Below, one piece after another: positions 1 through 6,261 of a stretch of DNA of 6,580 bases. A program made the position numbers and the translations under genes. The notes below the pieces were generated by a model. The model searched no databases. It was not told the DNA's origin and saw only the letters and a program-made list of their open reading frames with translations. Origin of the DNA: Pseudomonadota bacterium (GTDB lineage Bacteria > Pseudomonadota > Alphaproteobacteria > JAKJEU01); assembly GCA_022705265.1 (NCBI GenBank), contig JAKJEU010000085.1, forward strand, positions 1 to 6,580, in the 5' to 3' direction. How positions within the stretch are numbered: position 1 is the stretch's first letter; each line of letters opens with the position of its first letter.

Positions 1-798
1 GATATGGCTATTATTCCTGTTGAAAATTCTGCGGTTGGAAGAATAAGTGAAACTTATAACGCTTTACCTAAACTTGGGCTTTATATTGTGGGTGAACATT
101 TTTTGCCAATTAATATGCATTTAATGATGACCAATAAAGCGGTTAAGGGTAATCCTCCTTCGAACTTAAATGACGAAGAATTGGTGGCTTGGAAAATGGC
201 TAAACCAAGCGATAAAGACAAGAAATATGCAATGAGTCAAGTCGTCGAAATAAGAAGTCATGAACAAGGTTTGCTCCAATCAAAAAAATATTTATCAAAG
301 AATTTTCCAAATGTTAAGCAAACAATTTCTTGGGATACTGCTGGTTCTGCTCGTGAATTGGCACAAGAAAAATTGTCAAATGTTGCGGTTATTGCTCCAA
401 AATCTGCGACAAGGTATGATTTGACCATTGTTGACGAAGATATCGAAGACGATAAAAACAACACAACCAGGTTTTTAATCCTTGCAAAAGAAATGAAAAA
501 AGAATTTAACGCTCCTGTGATTACTACTTTGGTGTTCAGCACTCCTCATGTGTCAGGTGCTTTGGTAAAAGCTTTGGATGTTTTTAATCGTTATAATGTG
601 AATTTGACCAAGCTTGAAACTTATATGACTGGGACCCATCATGAAAAGCCTGTGTTTTATATTGATGCTGGTTTTAACGGTTTTGATGACAAAGGAATGA
701 TGAAAGAATTAAAGGAAGTAACCGAAGAAATTAAAATGCTTGGTTGTTATGAAGCAAGTAATTTAAGAACCGCGGAGTCTGGATTTTCTCCGGTTTAA
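1..798 (+). CDS. pheA: Prephenate dehydratase, C-terminal part (5' end outside window)
   Basis: Prephenate dehydratase converts prephenate to phenylpyruvate in cytoplasmic phenylalanine synthesis. The reading frame is open from base 1, so the gene is cut by the window edge. By comparison with the usual length of about 280 residues, some 70 N-terminal residues are missing; the first visible Met (base 4) is internal. Counting from base 1, residues 6-10 are PVENS, a conserved catalytic-domain motif. SHEQGLLQS (86-94) matches the family SHPQALxQC, and DTAGSARELA follows. Residues 156-158 are the TRF motif with the catalytic threonine. An ACT regulatory domain spans about 172-255, with the GALV effector motif at 186-189 and LETYMTG in place of the ESRP motif. 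This is the stand-alone dehydratase-ACT form, with no chorismate mutase visible. About 28 extra residues (51-78) lie between the first conserved block and SHEQ. The gene is closed by its own terminator and is not part of the flagellar operon that follows. Confidence 0.93.
   Translation, partial: DMAIIPVENSAVGRISETYNALPKLGLYIVGEHFLPINMHLMMTNKAVKGNPPSNLNDEELVAWKMAKPSDKDKKYAMSQVVEIRSHEQGLLQSKKYLSKNFPNVKQTISWDTAGSARELAQEKLSNVAVIAPKSATRYDLTIVDEDIEDDKNNTTRFLILAKEMKKEFNAPVITTLVFSTPHVSGALVKALDVFNRYNVNLTKLETYMTGTHHEKPVFYIDAGFNGFDDKGMMKELKEVTEEIKMLGCYEASNLRTAESGFSPV
768..795. other. Imperfect GC-rich inverted repeat at the 3' end of pheA
   Basis: AACC(GC)GGAG at 768-777 pairs with CTCCGGTT at 788-795: eight base pairs with a two-base bulge around a ten-base loop, ending just before the pheA stop codon. 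It is unusually GC-rich for this sequence. It could be a weak additional 3' hairpin for pheA, an upstream activator site for the sigma-54 promoter (about 85-115 bases before the predicted transcript start), or a chance result of coding sequence. Nothing in the sequence decides between these. Confidence 0.25.
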
Positions 799-823
799 TT
801 AATTTATAAAAATTATTTTTTAA

Positions 824-855
824 AAGGAGGGTTTTTATAATCCTCCTTATTTTTT
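824..855 (+). terminator. Intrinsic terminator after pheA
   Basis: AAGGAGG (824-830) pairs perfectly with CCTCCTT (842-848), extended by a G-T wobble inward (831/841), with a nine-base loop of T and A. The stem is followed by ATTTTTT (849-855), a classic rho-independent layout 25 bases after the pheA stop. The left arm resembles a Shine-Dalgarno sequence but no start codon follows it. Confidence 0.87.
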
Positions 856-871
856 GGCATATTAATTGCAT
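854..871 (+). promoter_or_regulatory. Sigma-54 (RpoN) -24/-12 promoter for fliK-flgD-flgE
   Basis: TTGGCATATTAATTGCAT matches the sigma-54 consensus YTGGCAC-N5-TTGCW. The invariant GG (856-857) and GC (868-869) are exactly ten bases apart, and both the TGGCA and TTGCA flanks are present. Transcription would start near 881, about 30 bases before the fliK ATG. Sigma-54 control of hook-stage genes is established in Caulobacter and several other bacteria. The -24 element starts in the T tract of the pheA terminator. A dedicated activator of the FlbD/NtrC type would be required but is not encoded here. Confidence 0.75.
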
Positions 872-900
872 AATTGCTTGCGTAATGAACTTTGTTAAAA

Positions 901-905
901 AAGGA
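901..905 (+). promoter_or_regulatory. Ribosome binding site deciding the fliK start
   Basis: AAGGA lies seven bases before the ATG at 913, within an A-rich leader. The only other in-frame candidate, a TTG at 892, has no Shine-Dalgarno sequence before it, and this site would then fall inside the coding region. The ATG at 913 is therefore preferred. Confidence 0.75.
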
Positions 906-912
906 TCAAACC

Positions 913-2691
913 ATGCAAACAGATAAGACAGGAAATAATAATTACTTCTATGACCTTAAAGAAAAAGATAAGGTTGTTAAGGGTAATTCTGATTTAAAAA
1001 GCGAGTTTAAGTCGTTATTAAGTAACATGTCTTTTAAGTCAGAAGGTATGGATGTTAACAATATTTTGAAGTCACATTCAAGGATTGAAACTGATTTTAC
1101 AAAAGTAAATGTAAGAGAAGAAAAAAGTTTTGATATGGAAAGAAGTGAAGTTAAAAAGCCTTCTTTTGAAAGTAAAAAGTCAGAAGCAAGTCAAGAACAA
1201 GTGGCTGAAAATAACAAAGTCGAAAATAAAAAAGAAACAAAGTCAAAAGAACAACCAAAAACAAAAGAAGTAGGCAAAGAGGAAAAAGATTCCTACATAG
1301 CTGTTGAAGATAATAAAAATTTAGGTGAAAAATCAGAAAAAGTGTCAGAAAATTGCGATTTTACTGACGATGTAGAATTTGCACCTAATGACAATGAAAG
1401 CGAAGAAGTAAAAGAAGATATAGTTATCATGCCTTTTAACCAAATGGTTGAAAATGTTGATATGGCAAAACCAAAATCATCAGAAAAAGAGGCAGAATTT
1501 AAAGAAATATCAACAGAAGATAAAGATTTTGAAGTGTCTTTGAAAGATGCTCAAAAGACTGAATTGGACTTTATATCCAAAGAGGTCGTAAATCAAGAAG
1601 ATGGAGATAGTCAAGGGGAAAATTTTACCCATTTTATAAATTCTTTGGTTAAAAAAGATTTCAAAACAACTGAAAATAAATCTGACTTGTCAAAAACAAA
1701 TGGTTTAGAAGAAATTCAACAATCTTCAAATGATAATTTTGATTTAATAAATTTCGAAGAAGTTAAAAAAGAAACAAAAAAACAACCTTTGGATAACGAT
1801 TTTTCAAAAGTAAAAGAACAAATGAATAAAATTTCTTCGGTAATCGGCGGAAATGAAGCAGTGTCAGTTGATGTTGCAAAAGAAGTTAAAAAGCAAGAAA
1901 AAGTCGGTTTGAATTCATTTAATTCTGTACCTTTGATGACTGCTAATGATGACGGTGAATTTGAAATGGTTTTAAACCAAGCTCAAATGTCAAATAATGC
2001 AAATGAAAACAATTTCAATCAAGATTTAACTTCTTTTGATGAAAAAACCTCTAAAAATGTTGAAACAGTTGATGGAGAGGCAAATTTTTCATTTAACTTA
2101 TCACCACAAATTTCAACAGCCGAAACAAGCATTTCAAATGTTGCTTCAAGTACGGGTGTTAAGGTCGAAGGTTCTTTGAAAATTGATGGTATTAATAATG
2201 TTAATGCTCAAATCAAAAATGTTGACCTTAAAAACATGAAAACCGAAGTAAAAGAAGCAAATGGGAAAATCGAGGTAAAAGCAAGTGAAATTGCTAATCA
2301 AATTAAGGTTAAAGTCCAAAATTTAAAACAAGGCGAAGACAAAATCACAATTAAACTTAAACCTTATGAGCTTGGTGATATTGAAATAAAATTGAACATT
2401 TCAAAAGATGGTAAAGTTTCAGCGGTAATTAATTCTAATAAGCAAGAAACTATGCAAATTATGCAAAAAGATGTTGAAGCTTTACAAAAAATGTTTAATG
2501 ACAACGGATATAAAGCAGATGTTTCAAGTTTTAGTTTTAATTTCAAAGGTTCAAATTCTCAAGGACAAGATGGTAACAATCATCAAAATAATGGTTCACA
2601 AAATTATGCAAGTTCAAACTTGTCAAATGATGATGCATATGTAAAAGAAGATAGCTTACCTTCATATCAAGGTAGAGGAATTCTGGCTTAG
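913..2691 (+). CDS. fliK: Flagellar hook-length control protein FliK
   Basis: FliK is exported through the flagellar type III apparatus while the hook grows. It acts as a length ruler and makes FlhB switch from rod/hook to filament substrates. The protein has 592 residues from the chosen ATG, longer than the roughly 400 of enteric FliK. The C-terminal hook-length domain (Flg_hook type) covers about residues 465-548: KITIKLKPYELGDIEIKLNI carries the L-x-P-x-x-LG core (482-488), followed by a strand and a helix (MQKDVEALQKMFNDNGY). Residues about 30-330 form a long Lys/Glu/Asp/Ser-rich stretch with no recognisable fold and almost no aromatic residues, probably the extended ruler. The last 45 residues are Asn/Gln/Ser-rich. 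There is no signal peptide, as expected for type III export. It is the first gene after the sigma-54 promoter, 25 bases before flgD. The N-terminal part alone would not identify the protein; the C-terminal domain and the flgD-flgE neighbours do. Confidence 0.88.
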   Translation: MQTDKTGNNNYFYDLKEKDKVVKGNSDLKSEFKSLLSNMSFKSEGMDVNNILKSHSRIETDFTKVNVREEKSFDMERSEVKKPSFESKKSEASQEQVAENNKVENKKETKSKEQPKTKEVGKEEKDSYIAVEDNKNLGEKSEKVSENCDFTDDVEFAPNDNESEEVKEDIVIMPFNQMVENVDMAKPKSSEKEAEFKEISTEDKDFEVSLKDAQKTELDFISKEVVNQEDGDSQGENFTHFINSLVKKDFKTTENKSDLSKTNGLEEIQQSSNDNFDLINFEEVKKETKKQPLDNDFSKVKEQMNKISSVIGGNEAVSVDVAKEVKKQEKVGLNSFNSVPLMTANDDGEFEMVLNQAQMSNNANENNFNQDLTSFDEKTSKNVETVDGEANFSFNLSPQISTAETSISNVASSTGVKVEGSLKIDGINNVNAQIKNVDLKNMKTEVKEANGKIEVKASEIANQIKVKVQNLKQGEDKITIKLKPYELGDIEIKLNISKDGKVSAVINSNKQETMQIMQKDVEALQKMFNDNGYKADVSSFSFNFKGSNSQGQDGNNHQNNGSQNYASSNLSNDDAYVKEDSLPSYQGRGILA

Positions 2692-2716
2692 ATATAAGGT
2701 ATAAGGAGATAAAATT

Positions 2717-3517
2717 ATGACAAATGTATCAGCATTAACATCAAATACAAATTCAGGGACAGGTACTTTATCAACTATTGGTAATGCTAATCAAGCAAGT
2801 GAATCTTTATCCGGAGATTTGGATAACTTTTTAAATCTTTTGGTGGCACAGCTTAAAAACCAAGACCCATTGTCTCCTATGGATTCAACTGAATTTACCA
2901 ATCAATTAGTGCAATTTGCTAATGTTGAACAAAATATCGCAACAAACAAAAACTTGGAAAACTTGCTTATTTTGAATAACAACAGCCTTGCCGTAGGGGC
3001 GATGACTTATCTTGATCATACAATTCAAGCAGAAAGCAGTTATTTACCACTTCAAGATGGTTATTCAAAATTCAGTTATTATCTTCCATCAGATGCTTCA
3101 AAATGCACGATTACGATTACGGGCTTGGATGATAAAGTTATAACCACGGTTAAGGGAGATTTAACCAAAGGTCGCCATGTACTTGATTGGGATGGTACAG
3201 ATGCATCAGGTAAAAAATGGGAAGATGGTTCTTATAAGATAAAAATAAGTGCTAATTCCACTGATGGAAAAGAAATGAAAGATATATATACAACTGTGTT
3301 TGGAAAAGTAACAGGTGTAGCAAATGATGGTACAGATGTTGCGGTTTCTTTGGGCAAAGTTGTCATATCAGTTGCAAAGATTTTAGCGGTTCACGAAGAT
3401 AGTGAACTTGAAAACCCAAATAAGCCAAAAGAAGAAGCTGGTAATGGGGAAACAGATAATACAGGTACAGGTACTGATACAGAAGATAATACAGTCGCCA
3501 AAACCGAAGAAGTATAA
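2717..3517 (+). CDS. flgD: Flagellar hook assembly (cap/scaffold) protein FlgD
   Basis: FlgD forms the temporary cap at the tip of the growing hook and allows FlgE subunits to insert. It has 266 residues; family members are usually about 220-240. The start is supported by AAGGAGAT at 2703-2710, six bases before the ATG. The defining N-terminal block is at residues 38-71: FLNLLVAQLKNQDPLSPMDS, then TEFTNQLVQFANVEQN, matching the family pattern FLxLLxxQLxNQDPxxPxDxxEFxxQLxQFxxVEQ. Residues about 100-225 are the beta-rich tudor/Ig-like part, with HVLDWDGTDASGKKWEDGSY (154-173), the typical W-DG-D-x-x-G turn. Residues after about 226 form an acidic, Thr/Gly/Asn-rich tail that the family does not need. 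The gene lies between fliK and flgE, 14 bases before flgE. Confidence 0.95.
   Translation: MTNVSALTSNTNSGTGTLSTIGNANQASESLSGDLDNFLNLLVAQLKNQDPLSPMDSTEFTNQLVQFANVEQNIATNKNLENLLILNNNSLAVGAMTYLDHTIQAESSYLPLQDGYSKFSYYLPSDASKCTITITGLDDKVITTVKGDLTKGRHVLDWDGTDASGKKWEDGSYKIKISANSTDGKEMKDIYTTVFGKVTGVANDGTDVAVSLGKVVISVAKILAVHEDSELENPNKPKEEAGNGETDNTGTGTDTEDNTVAKTEEV
3454..3494 (+). repeat. In-frame 11-base direct repeat in the FlgD tail
   Basis: AGATAATACAG occurs at 3454-3464 and again at 3484-3494. The period is exactly 30 bases (ten codons), so both copies read in the same frame as DNT. Between them is a short ACAGGT/ACAGGT tandem. This is typical of a low-complexity tail that can grow or shrink without breaking the frame. 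Confidence 0.6.
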
Positions 3518-3531
3518 AAGGGAGGTTTATT

Positions 3532-6162
3532 ATGAGTTTATACGGAGCATTATATTCAGGAGTATCAGGATTAAGATCGCAATCAAGTGCGATGTCTGCT
3601 ATTGCTGATAATATTTCCAATGTTAATACGATTGGTTATAAAAATAACCAAGTAAAGTTTAATACTTTGGTAACAAAGCAAACATCATTAACAACATACT
3701 CATCAGGTGGTGTTCAAGGTAAGAATTTTTCTTATGTCGATACCCAAGGCTTGTTGCAAGGAACATCGTCTTCAACCGATTTGGCGGTTTCTGGCGGTGG
3801 TTTTTTTGTGGTAAGTGAGGCGGCAAATCCTACTTTAAGTGATATGTGGGGTTACACAAGGTCTGGTTCTTTTACAAAAGATGATACAGGATACTTGAAA
3901 AATACTGGCGGTTTTTATGCCCAAGGTTGGTCTTTGCTCCCATATGATGGAAGTCCAAATGCAACAGTTGTAAAAATCGATGATTTTTATTATATGAAAG
4001 CATATAAGGATAATCTTGGAAATATTACTTATGTTAATGACAATGTTATTGACAGAACTAATTTAAAACCAATTAACCTTAATGAAATTGGTGGCGATGC
4101 TAATCCAACCACACAAATAAGGTTTGGTGCGAACCTTCCTGTTTCTGATCCTATATTTGATGCAGCAAACCCAGAAGCAGGTGGAAGATATAATGTGTCG
4201 ACCATAGTTTATGACAGTCTTGGTAATTCACACAATGTAAGTTATCAATATACTAAGGTTTCAAACAACTCATGGAGTGTTAGCCCAAAAATTCCAACAG
4301 GAGCAGCATCAACAGTATTATATTCAAATCGTGAAGTAACCGAAGATGGCGAAGATGATGTATATGCAGCAGTTGGTCAAATTGAATTTACAAAGCTTCC
4401 AGCAAATCATAGCTATGTAAAAATCACAGACAACGCAGCAGGATATAATGTTGATCCTCTTTTAAACGAAGCAACAACTTACATTTATGAATTTTCAAAC
4501 GATGGCTCAACTTCATATGTTCCTGGTCCAAATGAAAAAGTCGTATTGGTTGATATTACAACCGGTGTTGTTGCAATCGAAGAAGCAGTAGACAGACTTG
4601 CGGCATCGATTAAAAATACTATGCCAGGAGGAGCAAGATTTGCAGCAGATTCAAACAGAATTGAAATTGTTCAATCAACTTCTGGAAAAGCTTTAACAGT
4701 CGATGTAAGTAAATGTTTACAAACTAAACAAGCAAATGCTAATCCAAACCTTATCACTGGTATTCCAACAGGTATTTATGATATTCCTGAAATTGATTGG
4801 GAACTTAAAAATGTCGGAAGAATAGATTTGCAATCAGAAATGGCAGCCGATTATTTAGGTCGTTCTGTTACTATTGGTAACAATGTTTATCAATTCTATG
4901 ATTCTGGTGCTGGTCCTTTTGCTGGTGCTCCTAATATTGGGGTTGATATTGCTTCTGCAATTTATACTTCTGGTGCTTTGACAAAAGTGGAAAGAACAGG
5001 TGTGATTGACGCGCTTCAAAACTCACTTGTATTAAATGCCCAAGATGCAACAAGATTTAAGTCTTCGGGAACAACTTTGGAAATTACGCAAAGTTCAACT
5101 GGTGCTGATATTATGATTAATATGGGTAATTCAGATAGACTTACTTTTACAACTGATGTTGTTGGTGATTATAATGGTCAAAACATAACTATCGGTGGTG
5201 TTGTTTATTCCTTTACCAATGCTCCTGTTGGTGCGGCTAATGAAATTGATATAAGCAATATTACATGGGGTAATGGTGCGACAACTCAAACTGATATTAC
5301 AAATGCGGTTATTTCTGCGATAAAAGATAATGCTACTGCTAATGGTATTACAGCATCTCATTACCAAGCAAAAGGAAATGCGATTATTGGTAATGCTGGT
5401 TCGTTCGTTGCGGCAAGTACCTGGACATCGGCTGCTGCTGGAACTGGTCTTGCTAATACTGTTTATGGTGGGCAAATCAAAGATAACGGAGGAATTGCAG
5501 AATCAAATATCGGTGCTGGTGGACCTCAGGTTCTTACAAGTTTATGGACTTTTAATGGTGTTGCTGGTGCTGAAGAAGCTTCTCTTGCTCCTGCGGTAAG
5601 ATTTAATTCTGATGGTTCTCCTAAATATTTCAACTTTAATAATATGTCAATTAACTGGTCAAATGGTGCTCAAAATATGACGGGTGGAGTTGGCGAAGGT
5701 CAAAAGGTTAATGTGTTTTCTGGAAATGTTAATACTTTGGATGGTTTAACTAACTTGTCTGGGGAATATATTTCAAACTATACCACCCAAGACGGTGCAA
5801 GATATGGTTCTTATGCAGGTGTAAGTATTGACGAAAACGGAATCGTAAGAGCTTTGTTTGATAATGGTTCAACAAGACCAATAGCAGTTATACCTCTTGC
5901 AACCTTTGTTAATCCAAATGGTTTAGAGTCGGTAAGTGGTAATACTTGGATTGAAACTGGATATTCAGGTTCGCCTACATTAAGATCTGCAACTACTGGT
6001 GGTGCGGGTGCTATATCTGCTTCTGCATTGGAAGGCTCAACAGTGGATTTAGCAGAAGAATTCACAAACATGATTACAACTCAACGAGCATATTCAGCAT
6101 CAGCAAAAATTATTACAACAAGTGATGATATGTTGACAGAATTGATGAATATTAAAAGGTAA
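3532..6162 (+). CDS. flgE: Flagellar hook protein FlgE, unusually long
   Basis: FlgE is the structural subunit of the hook, exported by the flagellar type III apparatus and assembled under the FlgD cap. GGGAGG (3520-3525) lies six bases before the ATG. The N-terminal D0 region has LYSGVSGLRSQSSAMSAIAD, then NISNVNTIGYKN (residues 7-38). D1 follows with TYSSGGVQ, QGLLQGTSSSTDLAVSGGGF (72-91) and TRSGSFTKDDTGYL. VYDSLGNSH at 226-234 is a typical D2 strand. The family pattern resumes at VRFNSDGSPKYFNF (689-702). The C-terminal D1/D0 ends with STVDLAEEF, then MITTQRAYSASAKIITTSDD. At 876 residues it is about twice the enteric FlgE (about 400). The extra length is a variable, surface-exposed insert at about 245-688 that contains three divergent copies of one module. 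Both polymerisation ends are intact, so I read it as functional. A lone cysteine is at residue 395. It is the last gene of the operon, before a strong terminator. Confidence 0.95.
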   Translation: MSLYGALYSGVSGLRSQSSAMSAIADNISNVNTIGYKNNQVKFNTLVTKQTSLTTYSSGGVQGKNFSYVDTQGLLQGTSSSTDLAVSGGGFFVVSEAANPTLSDMWGYTRSGSFTKDDTGYLKNTGGFYAQGWSLLPYDGSPNATVVKIDDFYYMKAYKDNLGNITYVNDNVIDRTNLKPINLNEIGGDANPTTQIRFGANLPVSDPIFDAANPEAGGRYNVSTIVYDSLGNSHNVSYQYTKVSNNSWSVSPKIPTGAASTVLYSNREVTEDGEDDVYAAVGQIEFTKLPANHSYVKITDNAAGYNVDPLLNEATTYIYEFSNDGSTSYVPGPNEKVVLVDITTGVVAIEEAVDRLAASIKNTMPGGARFAADSNRIEIVQSTSGKALTVDVSKCLQTKQANANPNLITGIPTGIYDIPEIDWELKNVGRIDLQSEMAADYLGRSVTIGNNVYQFYDSGAGPFAGAPNIGVDIASAIYTSGALTKVERTGVIDALQNSLVLNAQDATRFKSSGTTLEITQSSTGADIMINMGNSDRLTFTTDVVGDYNGQNITIGGVVYSFTNAPVGAANEIDISNITWGNGATTQTDITNAVISAIKDNATANGITASHYQAKGNAIIGNAGSFVAASTWTSAAAGTGLANTVYGGQIKDNGGIAESNIGAGGPQVLTSLWTFNGVAGAEEASLAPAVRFNSDGSPKYFNFNNMSINWSNGAQNMTGGVGEGQKVNVFSGNVNTLDGLTNLSGEYISNYTTQDGARYGSYAGVSIDENGIVRALFDNGSTRPIAVIPLATFVNPNGLESVSGNTWIETGYSGSPTLRSATTGGAGAISASALEGSTVDLAEEFTNMITTQRAYSASAKIITTSDDMLTELMNIKR
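4414..5424 (+). repeat. Three divergent repeat modules in the FlgE variable domain
   Basis: Three protein-level modules follow one another. Module 1 (residues about 295-394): TTYIYEFSNDG, then VDITTGVVAIEEAVDRLAAS, then ARFAADSNRIEIVQSTSG. Module 2 (about 440-531): RSVTIGNNVYQFYDSG, then VDIASAIYTSG with VIDALQNS, then ATRFKSSGTTLEITQSSTG. Module 3 (about 546-631): QNITIGGVVYSFTNAP, then IDISNITWGNG with DITNAVISAIKDN, then ASHYQAKGNAIIGNAG. The shared plan is a beta hairpin ending Y-x-F, a D-I strand, an amphipathic helix and an A-x-x-(F/Y) strand. Modules 2 and 3 are 106 residues apart by their DY-x-G anchors; module 1 is further apart and weaker. Similar small modules are known as inserts in flagellar surface proteins (Flagellin_IN type), but I cannot assign a family by eye. 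Confidence 0.6.
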
Positions 6163-6182
6163 TCTTAATTAAAATATAAGAT

Positions 6183-6227
6183 AATAAAACCGTTTTAAGA
6201 ATAATTACTTAAAGCGGTTTTATTTTA
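6183..6227 (+). terminator. Intrinsic terminator after flgE
   Basis: The left arm 6183-6199 pairs along its whole length with 6208-6224. This gives a 17-bp stem with one wobble pair (T6193/G6214), a CCG/CGG core and an eight-base A/T loop. The right arm ends in TTTTATTTTA, supplying the U tract. The A-rich left arm gives a similar T tract on the other strand, so it may work in both directions. It closes the fliK-flgD-flgE operon 20 bases after the flgE stop. Confidence 0.87.
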
Positions 6228-6231
6228 TCTG

Positions 6232-6261
6232 TGGACATACAAGTGGTTTTAAAGTTAATAT
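6232..6261 (+). promoter_or_regulatory. Possible weak sigma-70 promoter of the downstream gene
   Basis: TGGACA (6232-6237) resembles a -35 box (five of six) and TAATAT (6256-6261) a -10 box (four of six), with an 18-base spacer. Transcription would start near 6268, at the second in-frame ATG, implying a leaderless message. The match is poor enough in AT-rich DNA to be chance, but some promoter is expected between the strong terminator and this gene. Confidence 0.25.

Noticed and set aside
824..831. AAGGAGGG as a ribosome binding site for a small gene
   Set aside because: No start codon follows at a usable distance, and the bases form the left arm of a perfect terminator stem.
892..912. Upstream TTG start extending FliK by seven residues
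   Set aside because: No Shine-Dalgarno site precedes it, while AAGGA is ideally placed for the ATG at 913. The TTG would also lie only about ten bases after the predicted transcript start.
2692..2710. Repeated ATAAGG before flgD as a regulatory element
   Set aside because: Two short copies in a 25-base gap. The second is part of the flgD ribosome binding site, and the first is too short to interpret.
3402..3608. Overlapping + strand reading frame across the flgD-flgE junction
   Set aside because: It reads the acidic FlgD tail and the flgE start in another frame, giving a Lys/Ile/Gln-rich peptide with no recognisable motif.
5131..5475. Minus-strand reading frame inside flgE (114 residues)
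   Set aside because: Ser/Asn/Ile/Arg-rich translation with no motif, lying wholly within a gene that has clear family similarity on both sides. It is explained by the low stop frequency opposite Gly/Asn/Thr-rich sequence.
5330..5599. Alternative + strand frame inside flgE, Leu-rich (89 residues)
   Set aside because: The Leu/Val-rich translation is a frame-shifted reading of GCT/GGT-rich FlgE codons, not a membrane protein. It has no ribosome binding site.
5811..6071. Minus-strand reading frame opposite the flgE 3' end
   Set aside because: It lies opposite the conserved C-terminal D1/D0 domain of FlgE and shows no family motif.
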